46,529 nt of DNA, from the NCBI GenBank assembly GCA_038230955.1, contig JBBRMG010000006.1, forward strand, positions 1 to 46,529, written 5' to 3'. Source of the stretch: JBBRMG01 sp038230955 (GTDB lineage: Bacteria > Patescibacteriota > Doudnabacteria > UBA920). The translations under genes were made by a program, and so were the position numbers. A model generated the notes under the pieces. The model was not told the origin of the DNA. It worked only from the letters and a program-made list of their open reading frames with translations, and did no database searches. Position 1 is the stretch's first letter. Each line of letters opens with the position of its first letter. Of this stretch, positions 38,311 to 46,000 are shown piece after piece.

Positions 38311-39795
38311 ATGATAGAACGTTACGAGAACGGTATGATTGAGGGGATTTGGTCTGACCAACGGAAAGTATTTTTGTGGCAGCAAACGGAATTGGCTGTG
38401 TTAGAAGCCAAGACTATTTTGGGTCGAATTCCCCAAGGGATATTCAAAGAAATCAGTAGTCGTTGGATGGAAAACCCAATTGACTTGAAAGTCTGGCACG
38501 AGCTTGAGCTGAGAAACGACCACGACTTGAATGCGTTTTTGGAAGAAAGGGCTCAATGCTTAACAGACGAGTTAGCAAGGTATGTTCACGAAGACATGAC
38601 GTCGTACGACACAGAAGAACCTGCGTTTGCCCGTAGGCTCAAAGAATCGGCGTACGTTATTGTCGGGTTTTGCGACGAGTTGAGCGAGGTGTTAATCCGT
38701 ATGGCGGAAAAATACCGCTATACCATTATGAATGGTCGTACTCACGGTCAGGAAGCGGAGCTCCAGTCATTTGGCAAGCGCTGCGTGTCCTGGCGGGCGA
38801 GATTGCAAGTGGATATTGGTCAGATCGAACTGGCCCAGCAAAACTTGCGCTATTCAAAGCTGTCAGGTGCAATCGGTAACTATACGGGGATAGATCCCGA
38901 GCTTGAGCAATTCGCACTGAAACTTCTCGGTATGGAGCCGTTCTTGGGGGCTACTCAAATTATGCCCCGAGAACTCTACTTGCCTTTGGCATCGGCACTT
39001 GTGATGACGGTTTCAACCATGGAACAGATTGCTACCGATATAAAGCTGGGCGCTAGAAGCGGCCGGCCAATCTATCGGGAGCCATTCAAAAAAACCCAAA
39101 AGGGTTCTAGCGCCATGCCACAGAAGAAAAACACGATCAAAAGTGAGAATGTCGGTGGTATGGCTAGGTCAGCCCGTGGTTTCCTTTCCATGATTACGGA
39201 AACAATTGCTACCTGGGAAGAACGTTCGATTGAGCAGTCATCCGTTGAGCGTATTGCATGGCCTGATTTATTTCACGTCACGGCGCGGGCTTTAGGTACA
39301 ATGATTATTGTGCTAAAGGGACTTCAGGTTTACCCTGACACGATGTTACTCGAAATTGTCGAATCCCGCGGCTGTTATGCCTCGGGGCCGGCAAAAGAGC
39401 TCTTGGCCGAGTTAATCCTAGCTCATGGTGGCACTCGTGAGGACGCTTATCGTATAGTCCAATTGGCGGCGTTTAATGTGTTCGAACCAAGCCCAGATCG
39501 GCAATGGTTTCGGGACAATATTGCAACATCTATTGAGGGCAGTGCAACAGCTTATCTTCACTTTGCAGCCATGTCACCGGAAGAAATAGAGAGCATTGAG
39601 GACGTTATCCCAGCCGGAAAGTTGAGGGTTTCGTCTGAGTTGGCCGCCTCTGCCAGTCAGATTGATGGGTGGAATTCTATGCTCATCCAAATCTTTTCGG
39701 ATAAAGCGGCAATGAACCGCTGGTACGAGCGGTTCTCGCCAATTTACCTGTTACGTAACGAAGGCGTGCTATTTGCTTCGATGTACACAAAATAG
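38311..39795 (+). CDS. purB: Adenylosuccinate lyase
   Basis: Cleaves adenylosuccinate to AMP and fumarate (and, with a full pathway, SAICAR to AICAR). The 494 residues belong to the fumarase/aspartase superfamily: NGRTHGQEAEL with the catalytic His (about 141-151), the flexible signature loop GSSAMPQKKNTIKSEN (about 263-278) and a helical C-terminal domain. The ATG at 38311 has a GGAGG ribosome site 9 bases upstream. No other purine genes are nearby, so a salvage role (IMP to AMP, together with a PurA elsewhere) is likely. The length is at the upper end of the family. Confidence 0.93.
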   Translation: MIERYENGMIEGIWSDQRKVFLWQQTELAVLEAKTILGRIPQGIFKEISSRWMENPIDLKVWHELELRNDHDLNAFLEERAQCLTDELARYVHEDMTSYDTEEPAFARRLKESAYVIVGFCDELSEVLIRMAEKYRYTIMNGRTHGQEAELQSFGKRCVSWRARLQVDIGQIELAQQNLRYSKLSGAIGNYTGIDPELEQFALKLLGMEPFLGATQIMPRELYLPLASALVMTVSTMEQIATDIKLGARSGRPIYREPFKKTQKGSSAMPQKKNTIKSENVGGMARSARGFLSMITETIATWEERSIEQSSVERIAWPDLFHVTARALGTMIIVLKGLQVYPDTMLLEIVESRGCYASGPAKELLAELILAHGGTREDAYRIVQLAAFNVFEPSPDRQWFRDNIATSIEGSATAYLHFAAMSPEEIESIEDVIPAGKLRVSSELAASASQIDGWNSMLIQIFSDKAAMNRWYERFSPIYLLRNEGVLFASMYTK

Positions 39796-39815
39796 AAGCA
39801 AAGGCTTAACGTTTA

Positions 39816-39851
39816 GGCAATGTAGAATTAGTTCTGCATTGCCATTTTTTT
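39816..39851 (+). terminator. Rho-independent terminator of purB
   Basis: Stem GGCAATGTAGAA (39816-39827) / TTCTGCATTGCC (39832-39843), 4-base loop, followed by seven T. Confidence 0.88.
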
Positions 39852-39911
39852 ATATTTTATTTAGCGAGATTTTATCGCTGGTTATGTATCGTAAAAGGGT
39901 AGTGCGAATTA

Positions 39912-39939
39912 TTGACACATATCCTATATGATATATAAT
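39912..39939 (+). promoter_or_regulatory. Toxin-antitoxin promoter with palindromic operator
   Basis: Perfect TTGACA (39912-39917), 16-base spacer, perfect TATAAT (39934-39939). The spacer contains an inverted repeat ATATC-ctatat-GATAT, a likely binding site for the XRE-type antitoxin. The assumed ATG of the toxin (39928) lies upstream of the -10 box, which conflicts with this being its promoter unless the toxin uses a later, non-ATG start. Confidence 0.6.
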
Positions 39940-40317
39940 GAAGAGGAAGATTATAAGATTGTATTTTACAAAAATCTGAGCACTGGACGAAGTCCGGTAA
40001 AAGATTATATACGCAGTTTGCCGAATAAAGAACGCGCCAAAATTAATAAATATATTACTTATCTACGCGAACACAGAGGAGTCCTAGATGAACCTTTGGC
40101 TAAACATATTCGCGGTAAATTACGAGAATTGAGAGTGGATTTTGGTAAGCATAGGCATAGAATTTTCTTTTTCGCTTTTGTTGGTCGAAACATTATTTTA
40201 TTACACGCTTTTCTAAAGGAGACGGCCAAGACTCCAGAAAAAGAAATTAGAAAGGCAGAATTAAACTATGAACAAATAATCAAAAACTATTATGAGTATG
40301 AGCAAAAAGGAATTTAA
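39928..40317 (+). CDS. higB: HigB/RelE-type toxin (phage-derived Gp49-like)
   Basis: Probable mRNA-cleaving toxin of the RelE superfamily, Gp49/HigB branch (PF05973). About 129 residues: YKIVFYKN beta-strand at the start, a helix with SPVKDYIRSLPNKERAKINKYI, then GKLRELRVDFGKHRHRIFFFA (about 71-91), which carries the conserved Arg/His cluster, and ILLHAFLKETAKTPEKEI (about 96-113). Its 3' end overlaps the antitoxin gene by 26 bases. The true start may lie downstream of ATG 39928, because the best promoter overlaps that codon; an SD-like AGAGGA lies at 39943-39948. Confidence 0.85.
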   Translation: MIYNEEEDYKIVFYKNLSTGRSPVKDYIRSLPNKERAKINKYITYLREHRGVLDEPLAKHIRGKLRELRVDFGKHRHRIFFFAFVGRNIILLHAFLKETAKTPEKEIRKAELNYEQIIKNYYEYEQKGI

Positions 40318-40612
40318 AAAGTTTCAACATGACACTAGCTTCGATCTGTACTTAAAAAAAGAATTAAAAAACGCGAAATTCAAGAAAATGTTTGATGAAG
40401 AGGGTAAAAAGCTGGAAATTGCCTATAGTTTACTGCAATTGAGGAAAAATAACAAAATGTCTCAGTTGCAATTGGCCAAAAGAATAAAAACCACTCAGGG
40501 CAACATAGCTCGGCTAGAGGCCGGGAACGCAAATATTACCATTGAAACTTTGCATAAAATCGCCACTGTTTTTAACAAGGATTTAAAGGTAGAATTTGTC
40601 GAGTTAGCTTAA
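40292..40612 (+). CDS. higA: HigA-type antitoxin, XRE-family helix-turn-helix
   Basis: The 106 residues have a charged helical N-terminus (about 1-45) that would bind the toxin and a C-terminal XRE helix-turn-helix: KMSQLQLAKRIKTTQGNIARLEAG (about 55-78), followed by NITIETLHKIATVFNKDLKVEF. It neutralises the toxin and probably represses the operon through the palindrome at its promoter. The order toxin then antitoxin is the HigBA arrangement. Two start codons (40292 and 40298) are possible. Confidence 0.88.
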   Translation: MSMSKKEFKKFQHDTSFDLYLKKELKNAKFKKMFDEEGKKLEIAYSLLQLRKNNKMSQLQLAKRIKTTQGNIARLEAGNANITIETLHKIATVFNKDLKVEFVELA

Positions 40613-40664
40613 TGTGATATCTTAATACTGTATAATAGGTGCAAATTATTAGTCAGATAAATTT

Positions 40665-41093
40665 ATGGACAAACAAAATTTTACATCTACTCCGTACGTG
40701 AAAAAAGTGGACAAGCCATGGGGGCATGAAATTATTTTTACGGAAGACCACAAACCGTACACTGGTAAAATTATGGTGGTCAATGCGGGCAAGCGGTGGT
40801 CACTACATTATCACGAAGAAAAACTGGAGTCACTATGTCTGGTGTCGGGCAAAATGAATATTTTTCTTGAGAACCCAGCAGGGGATATGGAAATGTTTTC
40901 AATGGAATTACACAAAGGTTATACCGTAACTCCAGGGCAGAAACATCGGCTAGAAGCCGTGGAAGATTCTATTGTAGTAGAGGCATCTTTACCGGAAACC
41001 GGAACCACTGTGCGCGTAGAAGACGATTTTGCCCGCTCAGACGAAACAAACGAACTTCGTGCGAGCGACCCGAACAGGGGATGGAAGGCTTAG
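40665..41093 (+). CDS. Cupin-domain protein (mannose-6-phosphate isomerase-like)
   Basis: A single beta-barrel of 142 residues with VDKPWGHEIIF near the start, the metal-binding cupin motif 1 WSLHYHEEKLESLCLVSG (about 46-63) and motif 2 TPGQKHRLEAV (about 88-98). His-His-Glu-His ligands are visible. The KPWG start resembles type II mannose-6-phosphate isomerase and sugar-nucleotide pyrophosphorylase C-terminal domains. It may act in sugar-phosphate conversion for surface polymers. A -10 box TATAAT is at 40631-40636. Confidence 0.85.
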   Translation: MDKQNFTSTPYVKKVDKPWGHEIIFTEDHKPYTGKIMVVNAGKRWSLHYHEEKLESLCLVSGKMNIFLENPAGDMEMFSMELHKGYTVTPGQKHRLEAVEDSIVVEASLPETGTTVRVEDDFARSDETNELRASDPNRGWKA

Positions 41094-41111
41094 GGACAAG
41101 CAGAATGTTTA

Positions 41112-41140
41112 TTGACAAACCAATAGTAGTGTCTTATAAT
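41112..41140 (+). promoter_or_regulatory. Consensus sigma-70 promoter of the small-RNA candidate
   Basis: Perfect TTGACA (41112-41117), 17-base spacer and perfect TATAAT (41135-41140). Both hexamers are full consensus, the only such promoter with a 17-base spacer in the window. No open reading frame follows for over 500 bases. Confidence 0.88.
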
Positions 41141-41146
41141 CAAGAA

Positions 41147-41281
41147 GTTCAAGAACAAATATATATGTTATTTCACAGGCCCATTCGCATGTGTTTATTT
41201 TTTAGAAATCCAGGAATTGCTGATCCGGTAAATAACCCCTTTATTTAAAGGGCTTTATTTGCAGGCAACTCCTGGGTTTTT
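41147..41281 (+). ncRNA. Candidate small RNA of about 135 nt
   Basis: From the expected start near 41147 the RNA contains no credible ORF. It ends in a strong terminator: AAA-CCAGGA-TTGC (41207-41220) pairs with GCAA-TCCTGG-TTT (41265-41279), one mismatch, then a five-T run. Inside is a second hairpin CCCTTT-attt-AAAGGG (41237-41252). The 5' half is A/U-rich. It could be a stand-alone regulatory or structural RNA, or a terminated leader for the surface protein gene 416 bases downstream. No match to 6S, SRP, tmRNA or RNase P signature motifs could be seen. Confidence 0.55.
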
Positions 41282-41697
41282 AATTAGCGTAATTATAGAG
41301 AAACCGCTTGTAACAGGGCATATAATGCCCCGTCAATGCTAGTACAGATTATAGAAGTGCCCCGAAACACATAGACAATACGAATATCATAGATAGAGTA
41401 GCCTGTCCGCCCTTTTCCCCTCAGTTATTGAAGCTGTTAAACGCCGTGCCCACCGAAAGGTGTTCTGCCCAAGAAGTGGTTTCGTTTTCGTCATCACCTC
41501 ATATGTAGAACTCTGGTCGAACTTATGGTGTAACCGCCGAGCGAACAGTTTTTCAGTATCCGTATTAAATAGATGTAATTCACAACTTGCTCTAGAGGGT
41601 TGTGCACTACGGACATTAATGCGCAAACAAATTAACAATTTTCTAGAATCATTGATTGTCTCAATTGAATAATCAATTCCTAGAAATGGAGTTTCTA
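41282..41697. other. Non-coding stretch upstream of the surface protein gene
   Basis: No convincing gene is visible. Two short opposed frames (41387-41638 minus, 41460-41672 plus) lack ribosome sites and recognisable motifs. The stretch holds hairpins: GGGCAT-ata-ATGCCC (about 41319) and CACAAC-ttg-CTCTAGAG-g-GTTGTG (about 41580-41604). A further inverted repeat, ATTGATT/AATCAAT, lies close to the start of the surface protein gene. It is probably the promoter region and long 5' leader of that highly expressed gene, but no clear -35/-10 pair could be assigned. Confidence 0.5.
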
Positions 41698-44600
41698 ATG
41701 TCTAATTTTATTAAGAAAGTTGTTACTGGTTTTGCGACCTCTGCTCTCGTATTGAGCGCTTTGGTTGTAGCTCCTATGACCGCTTCTGCTGCTTCCGCCG
41801 GTGAAGTATACAAAGGTACCGATGGTACCGTGTATTTCATCACTAGCGACATGCAGAAACGGCCTTTCACATCTTTTGGTGCTTTCCAGTCCTACGGATT
41901 CTTGTCCGTTGGTCAGATTAAGGCCATTGATGGTTCAGTAACTGCATTACCTACAGGTAGCTTTATTGCTCCTGCTGACGGTAAAATCTTCTGTGCTACC
42001 GTAACCAAAGGTTCTGATGTACAGGGCGAATGCTCTCTCATCACTGGTGGCATGAAAGCTGCATTTACTTCCGCTGCTGTATTTGGTGGCCAAGGGTTCT
42101 CCTTTAGCCGCGCAGTGTATGGTGATTCTTCCTTCTTGTCGAAGACCGCCAACATTGACACCACTTCCGCTGCACACCGCATGGGTGTGCTCGTAAACAA
42201 CTCTGGCACTGTTCAGATGATTGTTAACGGTGGTCTCTGGGGTATCCCATCTATTGACGTGTTCAACACCTGGGGTTATAGCTTTGCTGATGTAGTCCCT
42301 GCTAACGGTGCTGACAAGGTCATGGCCCAAATTGGTGTCATCCCTGCTCGCGCTGCTGGTCAGTTGGTTCCATCCGCTACAACTAGCCCAGCTCCTCAGG
42401 GCGGCCCTATTAGTGCCTCTTTGGGCGCTGGTAACCCAGCTGCCGGTAATATTGTATCCGGTCAAGCAACTGCAAAGTTGTTAGAACTGAACATTTCCGG
42501 TTCCGGCACAGTTAGCTCTCTAACTTTCCACCGTTCCGGTATTTCTGACCAAAACACTTTGACAAACGTATACTTGTACGATGGTGCAAGCCGTTTGACA
42601 GATGGTTATTCTTTCAATAGCACTGGTGACTTAACCATGGGTAGCCTCAACTTAGCAGTCAATGGTGTTCGCACCATTTCTGTAGTAGCTGACGTTGCTT
42701 CTGGTTTGACTTCCGGTACTATCATGATTGCTCTTAACAGCATTACTGCTTCTGGTTCTCCAGCTACTCCAGTTAGTGTTATAGGCAACAGCATGAATAT
42801 TGTTGGTGGTTCTTCCTTGGCTACAGTTAACCTTGGTGTTAACAGCTTGGCTGGCGCTACTCCAACCGTAAATGCTGGTTTAACTAACTATGTCTTCTGG
42901 TCTGCTCCGTTGCAGGTTAACACCCGTACTTTGCAGTTGAAGTCTGCTAATTTCCGCATGATCGGTTCTGCTCCTACCGACGCTTTGGCAAACATTAAAT
43001 TGTTTGTTGATGGTGTTGACTCTGGTTCAGTCGGTACTGTGGCTATGGCTAACGGTTCTAACTATGTGACCTTCAATTTCTCTGGTTCTCCAAAGAGCTT
43101 GACCACTGGGTCTCACACCGTTGACGTGCGCGCTGACATCCAAAAGGGTTCCAGCCGTACAGTTCAGTTCTCCATCCAAAATGCATCTGACTTGATGATT
43201 TTCGATCCTCAGGTTGGTGTAAACCTGGCTGTTACTGGCCCTGGTGGCGTTGCCTTTACAGCAAATGCTGGTGCTAATGTTACCATTGGTACTGGTTCTA
43301 TTACTGCTGTTTTGGATCCTGTGTTCCAGGCTTTGACCAACGTAACTGGTGGTGCTTCTAACGTTGACATCGCTAAGTTCAAATTGCATGCTTATGGTGA
43401 AGATGTAAAAATCAACACCTTGCAAGTTTTGCCAGTACTTTCTGGTACAACTCCAGCTCCACCTGGTCTCCAAAATGTGACCTTGTATTTCAACGGTTCA
43501 CAAGTTGGTTCTCAGCAAAACTGGACTTCTGGTAACTTGACATTCAACTTGGGCGCTCAATTGATCGTCCCAGCTGGAACAGATAGCTCCCTTGAAGTTC
43601 GTGCTGATGTCCGTACCAGTGCTGGTGTAAACTACACCGCTGGTTCTATCAGCGCTAACCTTGTTGTTGGTTCTTCCAATGCCCAAGGTCAAAACTCCCA
43701 AAACACTCTAAGCACTCCTGCTTTGACTGGTAATGTTCTTACCATCCAAACTGGTTTGTTGAGTGTCGGTAAGAATACTGGCTATGCAAACCAAAATGTT
43801 AATCCTAACACTGCTGGTGTGAAGATTGGCTCTTTCGTTCTGCAAAACCAGAGTTCTTCTGAAGCAGTTCGCGTAACCAACTTGAATGTTAATGTTGCCT
43901 ACACAGTTGCAGGCTCCACTAACTTGTCAGCGTTGCGTACATCTGAGACTTCTGGTTCTGGTTCCATTCCACAACAGCCTGCAACTGCAGCTGCTGGTTC
44001 TAATGCTACCAACTCCTTCTCAGTTGACTTCGTGCTAGCTCCTGGTGCTACCAAGATTATTGACATCTTGGCAGATACCAGCACCGCTACAGGTGGTGCT
44101 ACTGTCATCACTACATTAACTGTTAACTCCATTGGAGCTACCAGCAATGTATCTGCTGTCAGTGCCGGTATAGTTGGACAAACTATTACCTTGGCTAGCG
44201 GTTCGCTTGCTACTCCTACCATCCTGACTGCTACTTCCACTGTTGCTCAGTACATTGCTGCTGGTAATGGTGGTGCAACAGCCGGTTCTAAGGCCACTTA
44301 TAACTTTGTCTCCACTGGTGGTGCTTCTACCATTTCTGAACTAACCTTCAGCTTGGGTGGTACTCCTAATGCCGTGACATCTGTTACAGTAAATGGTACA
44401 ACAGCTCCTGTAGTTGGAACTACCGCTTATATGACTGGTCTTAGCATCGCTGTTCCTAATGGCGGTTCTGGTGCAAACGTAGATGTATTGTTGAACTACT
44501 CTGAAGTTGGTACCAGTGGTATCGCTCCAGGTTCAACCGCTACTTTGACCTTAACCACAATCAAGTCTACTTCTGGTGGCACTACAACTACTTCAACAGT

Positions 44601-45156
44601 ATCTGTAGCTGCTCCAACCATGACTTTGGTTGGTTCAAAGCCAACATTGGTTATTCCTTCAACTCAGCAAACTGGCTTAGCCATTAGCGGAGTAACTAAA
44701 ATCGGTGAGGTTACTGTAACTGCTGATGCTAAAGGAAACGTCAAGCTTAATACTCTTGTGTTTACTGTAAGCAGCAGTGGTTTCTCAACCGCTCCAACCG
44801 CAATTGGTTCACCTGTTATTTCTAATAGCAATAGTGCTAGTACTCCAGTAGCAGGTTCCTCTTGTACCGCAGCATCTCTAGTTGTGACTTGTCACTTAGA
44901 TACTGATGCGGGCGCTTCATTGACCAACTTTGATGGTCTTACCGTTTCCCCAGGTTCACCTGTAACCTTAAGTTTGTTCGGTTCCTTAACTGGTGCCGCA
45001 GCTATTGGTTCTGGTACACCTACAATCACTTCTTCTATTGGTGCATCCACCTTTAGCTGGGATGATTCTTCCACAAACGGTGGTGCTGGTTCAACAAACT
45101 TGAACGGCACCTTGATCTACCAGTTCCCAACTAACAGCTTCTCTATCCGCCAATAA
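41698..45156 (+). CDS. Giant secreted surface (S-layer-like) protein
   Basis: The 1152 residues start with a signal peptide (MSNFIKKVVTGFATSALVLSALVVAPMTASA, cleavage near residue 32). Three imperfect repeats of about 60 residues follow (about 33-210), each with a GT/GDG-x-VYF/IFC strand and an F/W-G-x-S/F turn; the clearest reads GTDGTVYFITSDMQKRPFTS. The remainder is a long beta-rich region dominated by Gly, Ser, Thr, Ala, Val, Asn with few charged residues, arranged in units of about 110-130 residues starting V-L-N/S-...-T-V-. Codon choice (GGT, GCT, TCT, AAC) is more uniform than in neighbours, as in very highly expressed genes. ATG 41698 has GGAG 7 bases upstream. It fits the S-layer of CPR cells. 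A terminator follows. Confidence 0.85.
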   Translation: MSNFIKKVVTGFATSALVLSALVVAPMTASAASAGEVYKGTDGTVYFITSDMQKRPFTSFGAFQSYGFLSVGQIKAIDGSVTALPTGSFIAPADGKIFCATVTKGSDVQGECSLITGGMKAAFTSAAVFGGQGFSFSRAVYGDSSFLSKTANIDTTSAAHRMGVLVNNSGTVQMIVNGGLWGIPSIDVFNTWGYSFADVVPANGADKVMAQIGVIPARAAGQLVPSATTSPAPQGGPISASLGAGNPAAGNIVSGQATAKLLELNISGSGTVSSLTFHRSGISDQNTLTNVYLYDGASRLTDGYSFNSTGDLTMGSLNLAVNGVRTISVVADVASGLTSGTIMIALNSITASGSPATPVSVIGNSMNIVGGSSLATVNLGVNSLAGATPTVNAGLTNYVFWSAPLQVNTRTLQLKSANFRMIGSAPTDALANIKLFVDGVDSGSVGTVAMANGSNYVTFNFSGSPKSLTTGSHTVDVRADIQKGSSRTVQFSIQNASDLMIFDPQVGVNLAVTGPGGVAFTANAGANVTIGTGSITAVLDPVFQALTNVTGGASNVDIAKFKLHAYGEDVKINTLQVLPVLSGTTPAPPGLQNVTLYFNGSQVGSQQNWTSGNLTFNLGAQLIVPAGTDSSLEVRADVRTSAGVNYTAGSISANLVVGSSNAQGQNSQNTLSTPALTGNVLTIQTGLLSVGKNTGYANQNVNPNTAGVKIGSFVLQNQSSSEAVRVTNLNVNVAYTVAGSTNLSALRTSETSGSGSIPQQPATAAAGSNATNSFSVDFVLAPGATKIIDILADTSTATGGATVITTLTVNSIGATSNVSAVSAGIVGQTITLASGSLATPTILTATSTVAQYIAAGNGGATAGSKATYNFVSTGGASTISELTFSLGGTPNAVTSVTVNGTTAPVVGTTAYMTGLSIAVPNGGSGANVDVLLNYSEVGTSGIAPGSTATLTLTTIKSTSGGTTTTSTVSVAAPTMTLVGSKPTLVIPSTQQTGLAISGVTKIGEVTVTADAKGNVKLNTLVFTVSSSGFSTAPTAIGSPVISNSNSASTPVAGSSCTAASLVVTCHLDTDAGASLTNFDGLTVSPGSPVTLSLFGSLTGAAAIGSGTPTITSSIGASTFSWDDSSTNGGAGSTNLNGTLIYQFPTNSFSIRQ

Positions 45157-45205
45157 CCTATGGTTATAGCTGAATTGAAAGCCTAAGTTAGGTATAGTAG
45201 AAACA

Positions 45206-45238
45206 AACACCCCGCTTCGAAAGAGGCGGGGTGTTTTG
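45206..45238 (+). terminator. Rho-independent terminator of the surface protein gene
   Basis: Perfect 10-base GC-rich stem AACACCCCGC (45206-45215) / GCGGGGTGTT (45226-45235), then TT. Strong, as expected for a highly transcribed gene. Confidence 0.88.
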
Positions 45239-45290
45239 TATACTTTTTCATATTAGAAAGCTATAATACTAGGGTTATTAACTACTTTTC

Positions 45291-45995
45291 ATGAGATATT
45301 ATTGGAAATACATTGTCGGCCTCGCCATTCTAGTGGCCTTGGTTATAGGGATATTATTGACTATTTATGTTGTTCATCAGCGCACTATTATTCACTCATT
45401 CGACCCTAAACTGAGTACAGAGCAGATGTCTCAACGCCAGACAGGGATAGACCAAATTCGGGCAGACATTACTAAAGCAGAAAGCAATAAGGCGTCCAAA
45501 GAAGACCGGTTTGCCTTATATGCCAAACTGGGGAGTGAGCTTTTAGTTATTGGTAAGTTAGATGACGCTCGCGCTGCTTACACAACTGCCATAAAGTTAT
45601 TACCTGGTAATCCAGTAGGTTATCAGGAAATGTTTCAGGTACAGTTAGCTATGCATGACTATGACGACGCTGAGGACACAATAAAAAAAGCGGTGAAGTT
45701 AAACCCCGCCAGTCCCAATAACTGGGTGCAATATATTAGTTTAGAAAAAGATCCCTTAAAAGTGACAGTAGACAAACGAATTAAGCTGTCGGAACAAGCG
45801 CAGACCAAAACAAGCAAGGCAGACAATGTAATGAACCAGTATGGATTGTTGCTGGAAGAAAAAGGGGATTTGCCTCGGGCCTATGCGGTACTGCGAGAAC
45901 TTGTATTAAAATCACCGAACGTGCATGAGTATAGTATGAATCTAGACCGTGTTAATGTTGAGATACAAAAGAAGCAAATAGAAGAGAGGAAATAA
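45291..45995 (+). CDS. Membrane-anchored TPR protein
   Basis: The 234 residues start with a membrane helix (about 5-27), then a polar linker and three to four tetratricopeptide repeats (about 70-215), e.g. YAKLGSELLVIGKLDDARAAY, YQEMFQVQLAMHDYDDAEDT and an end repeat LLLEEKGDLPRAYAVL. TPR domains bind protein partners, so an envelope scaffold role is plausible. A TATAAT box lies at 45262-45267. It is convergent with the beta-lactamase-like gene; the stops are 5 bases apart. Confidence 0.85.
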   Translation: MRYYWKYIVGLAILVALVIGILLTIYVVHQRTIIHSFDPKLSTEQMSQRQTGIDQIRADITKAESNKASKEDRFALYAKLGSELLVIGKLDDARAAYTTAIKLLPGNPVGYQEMFQVQLAMHDYDDAEDTIKKAVKLNPASPNNWVQYISLEKDPLKVTVDKRIKLSEQAQTKTSKADNVMNQYGLLLEEKGDLPRAYAVLRELVLKSPNVHEYSMNLDRVNVEIQKKQIEERK

Positions 45996-46000
45996 AATCG

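Noticed and set aside
41387..41638. 83-codon minus-strand frame upstream of the surface protein gene
   Set aside because: No ribosome site, no promoter, no recognisable motif, and an overlapping plus-strand frame of similar length; it looks like chance in non-coding DNA.
41460..41672. 70-codon plus-strand frame upstream of the surface protein gene
   Set aside because: Composition rich in Cys, Asn and Arg without pattern, no ribosome site, runs into the leader of the next gene.
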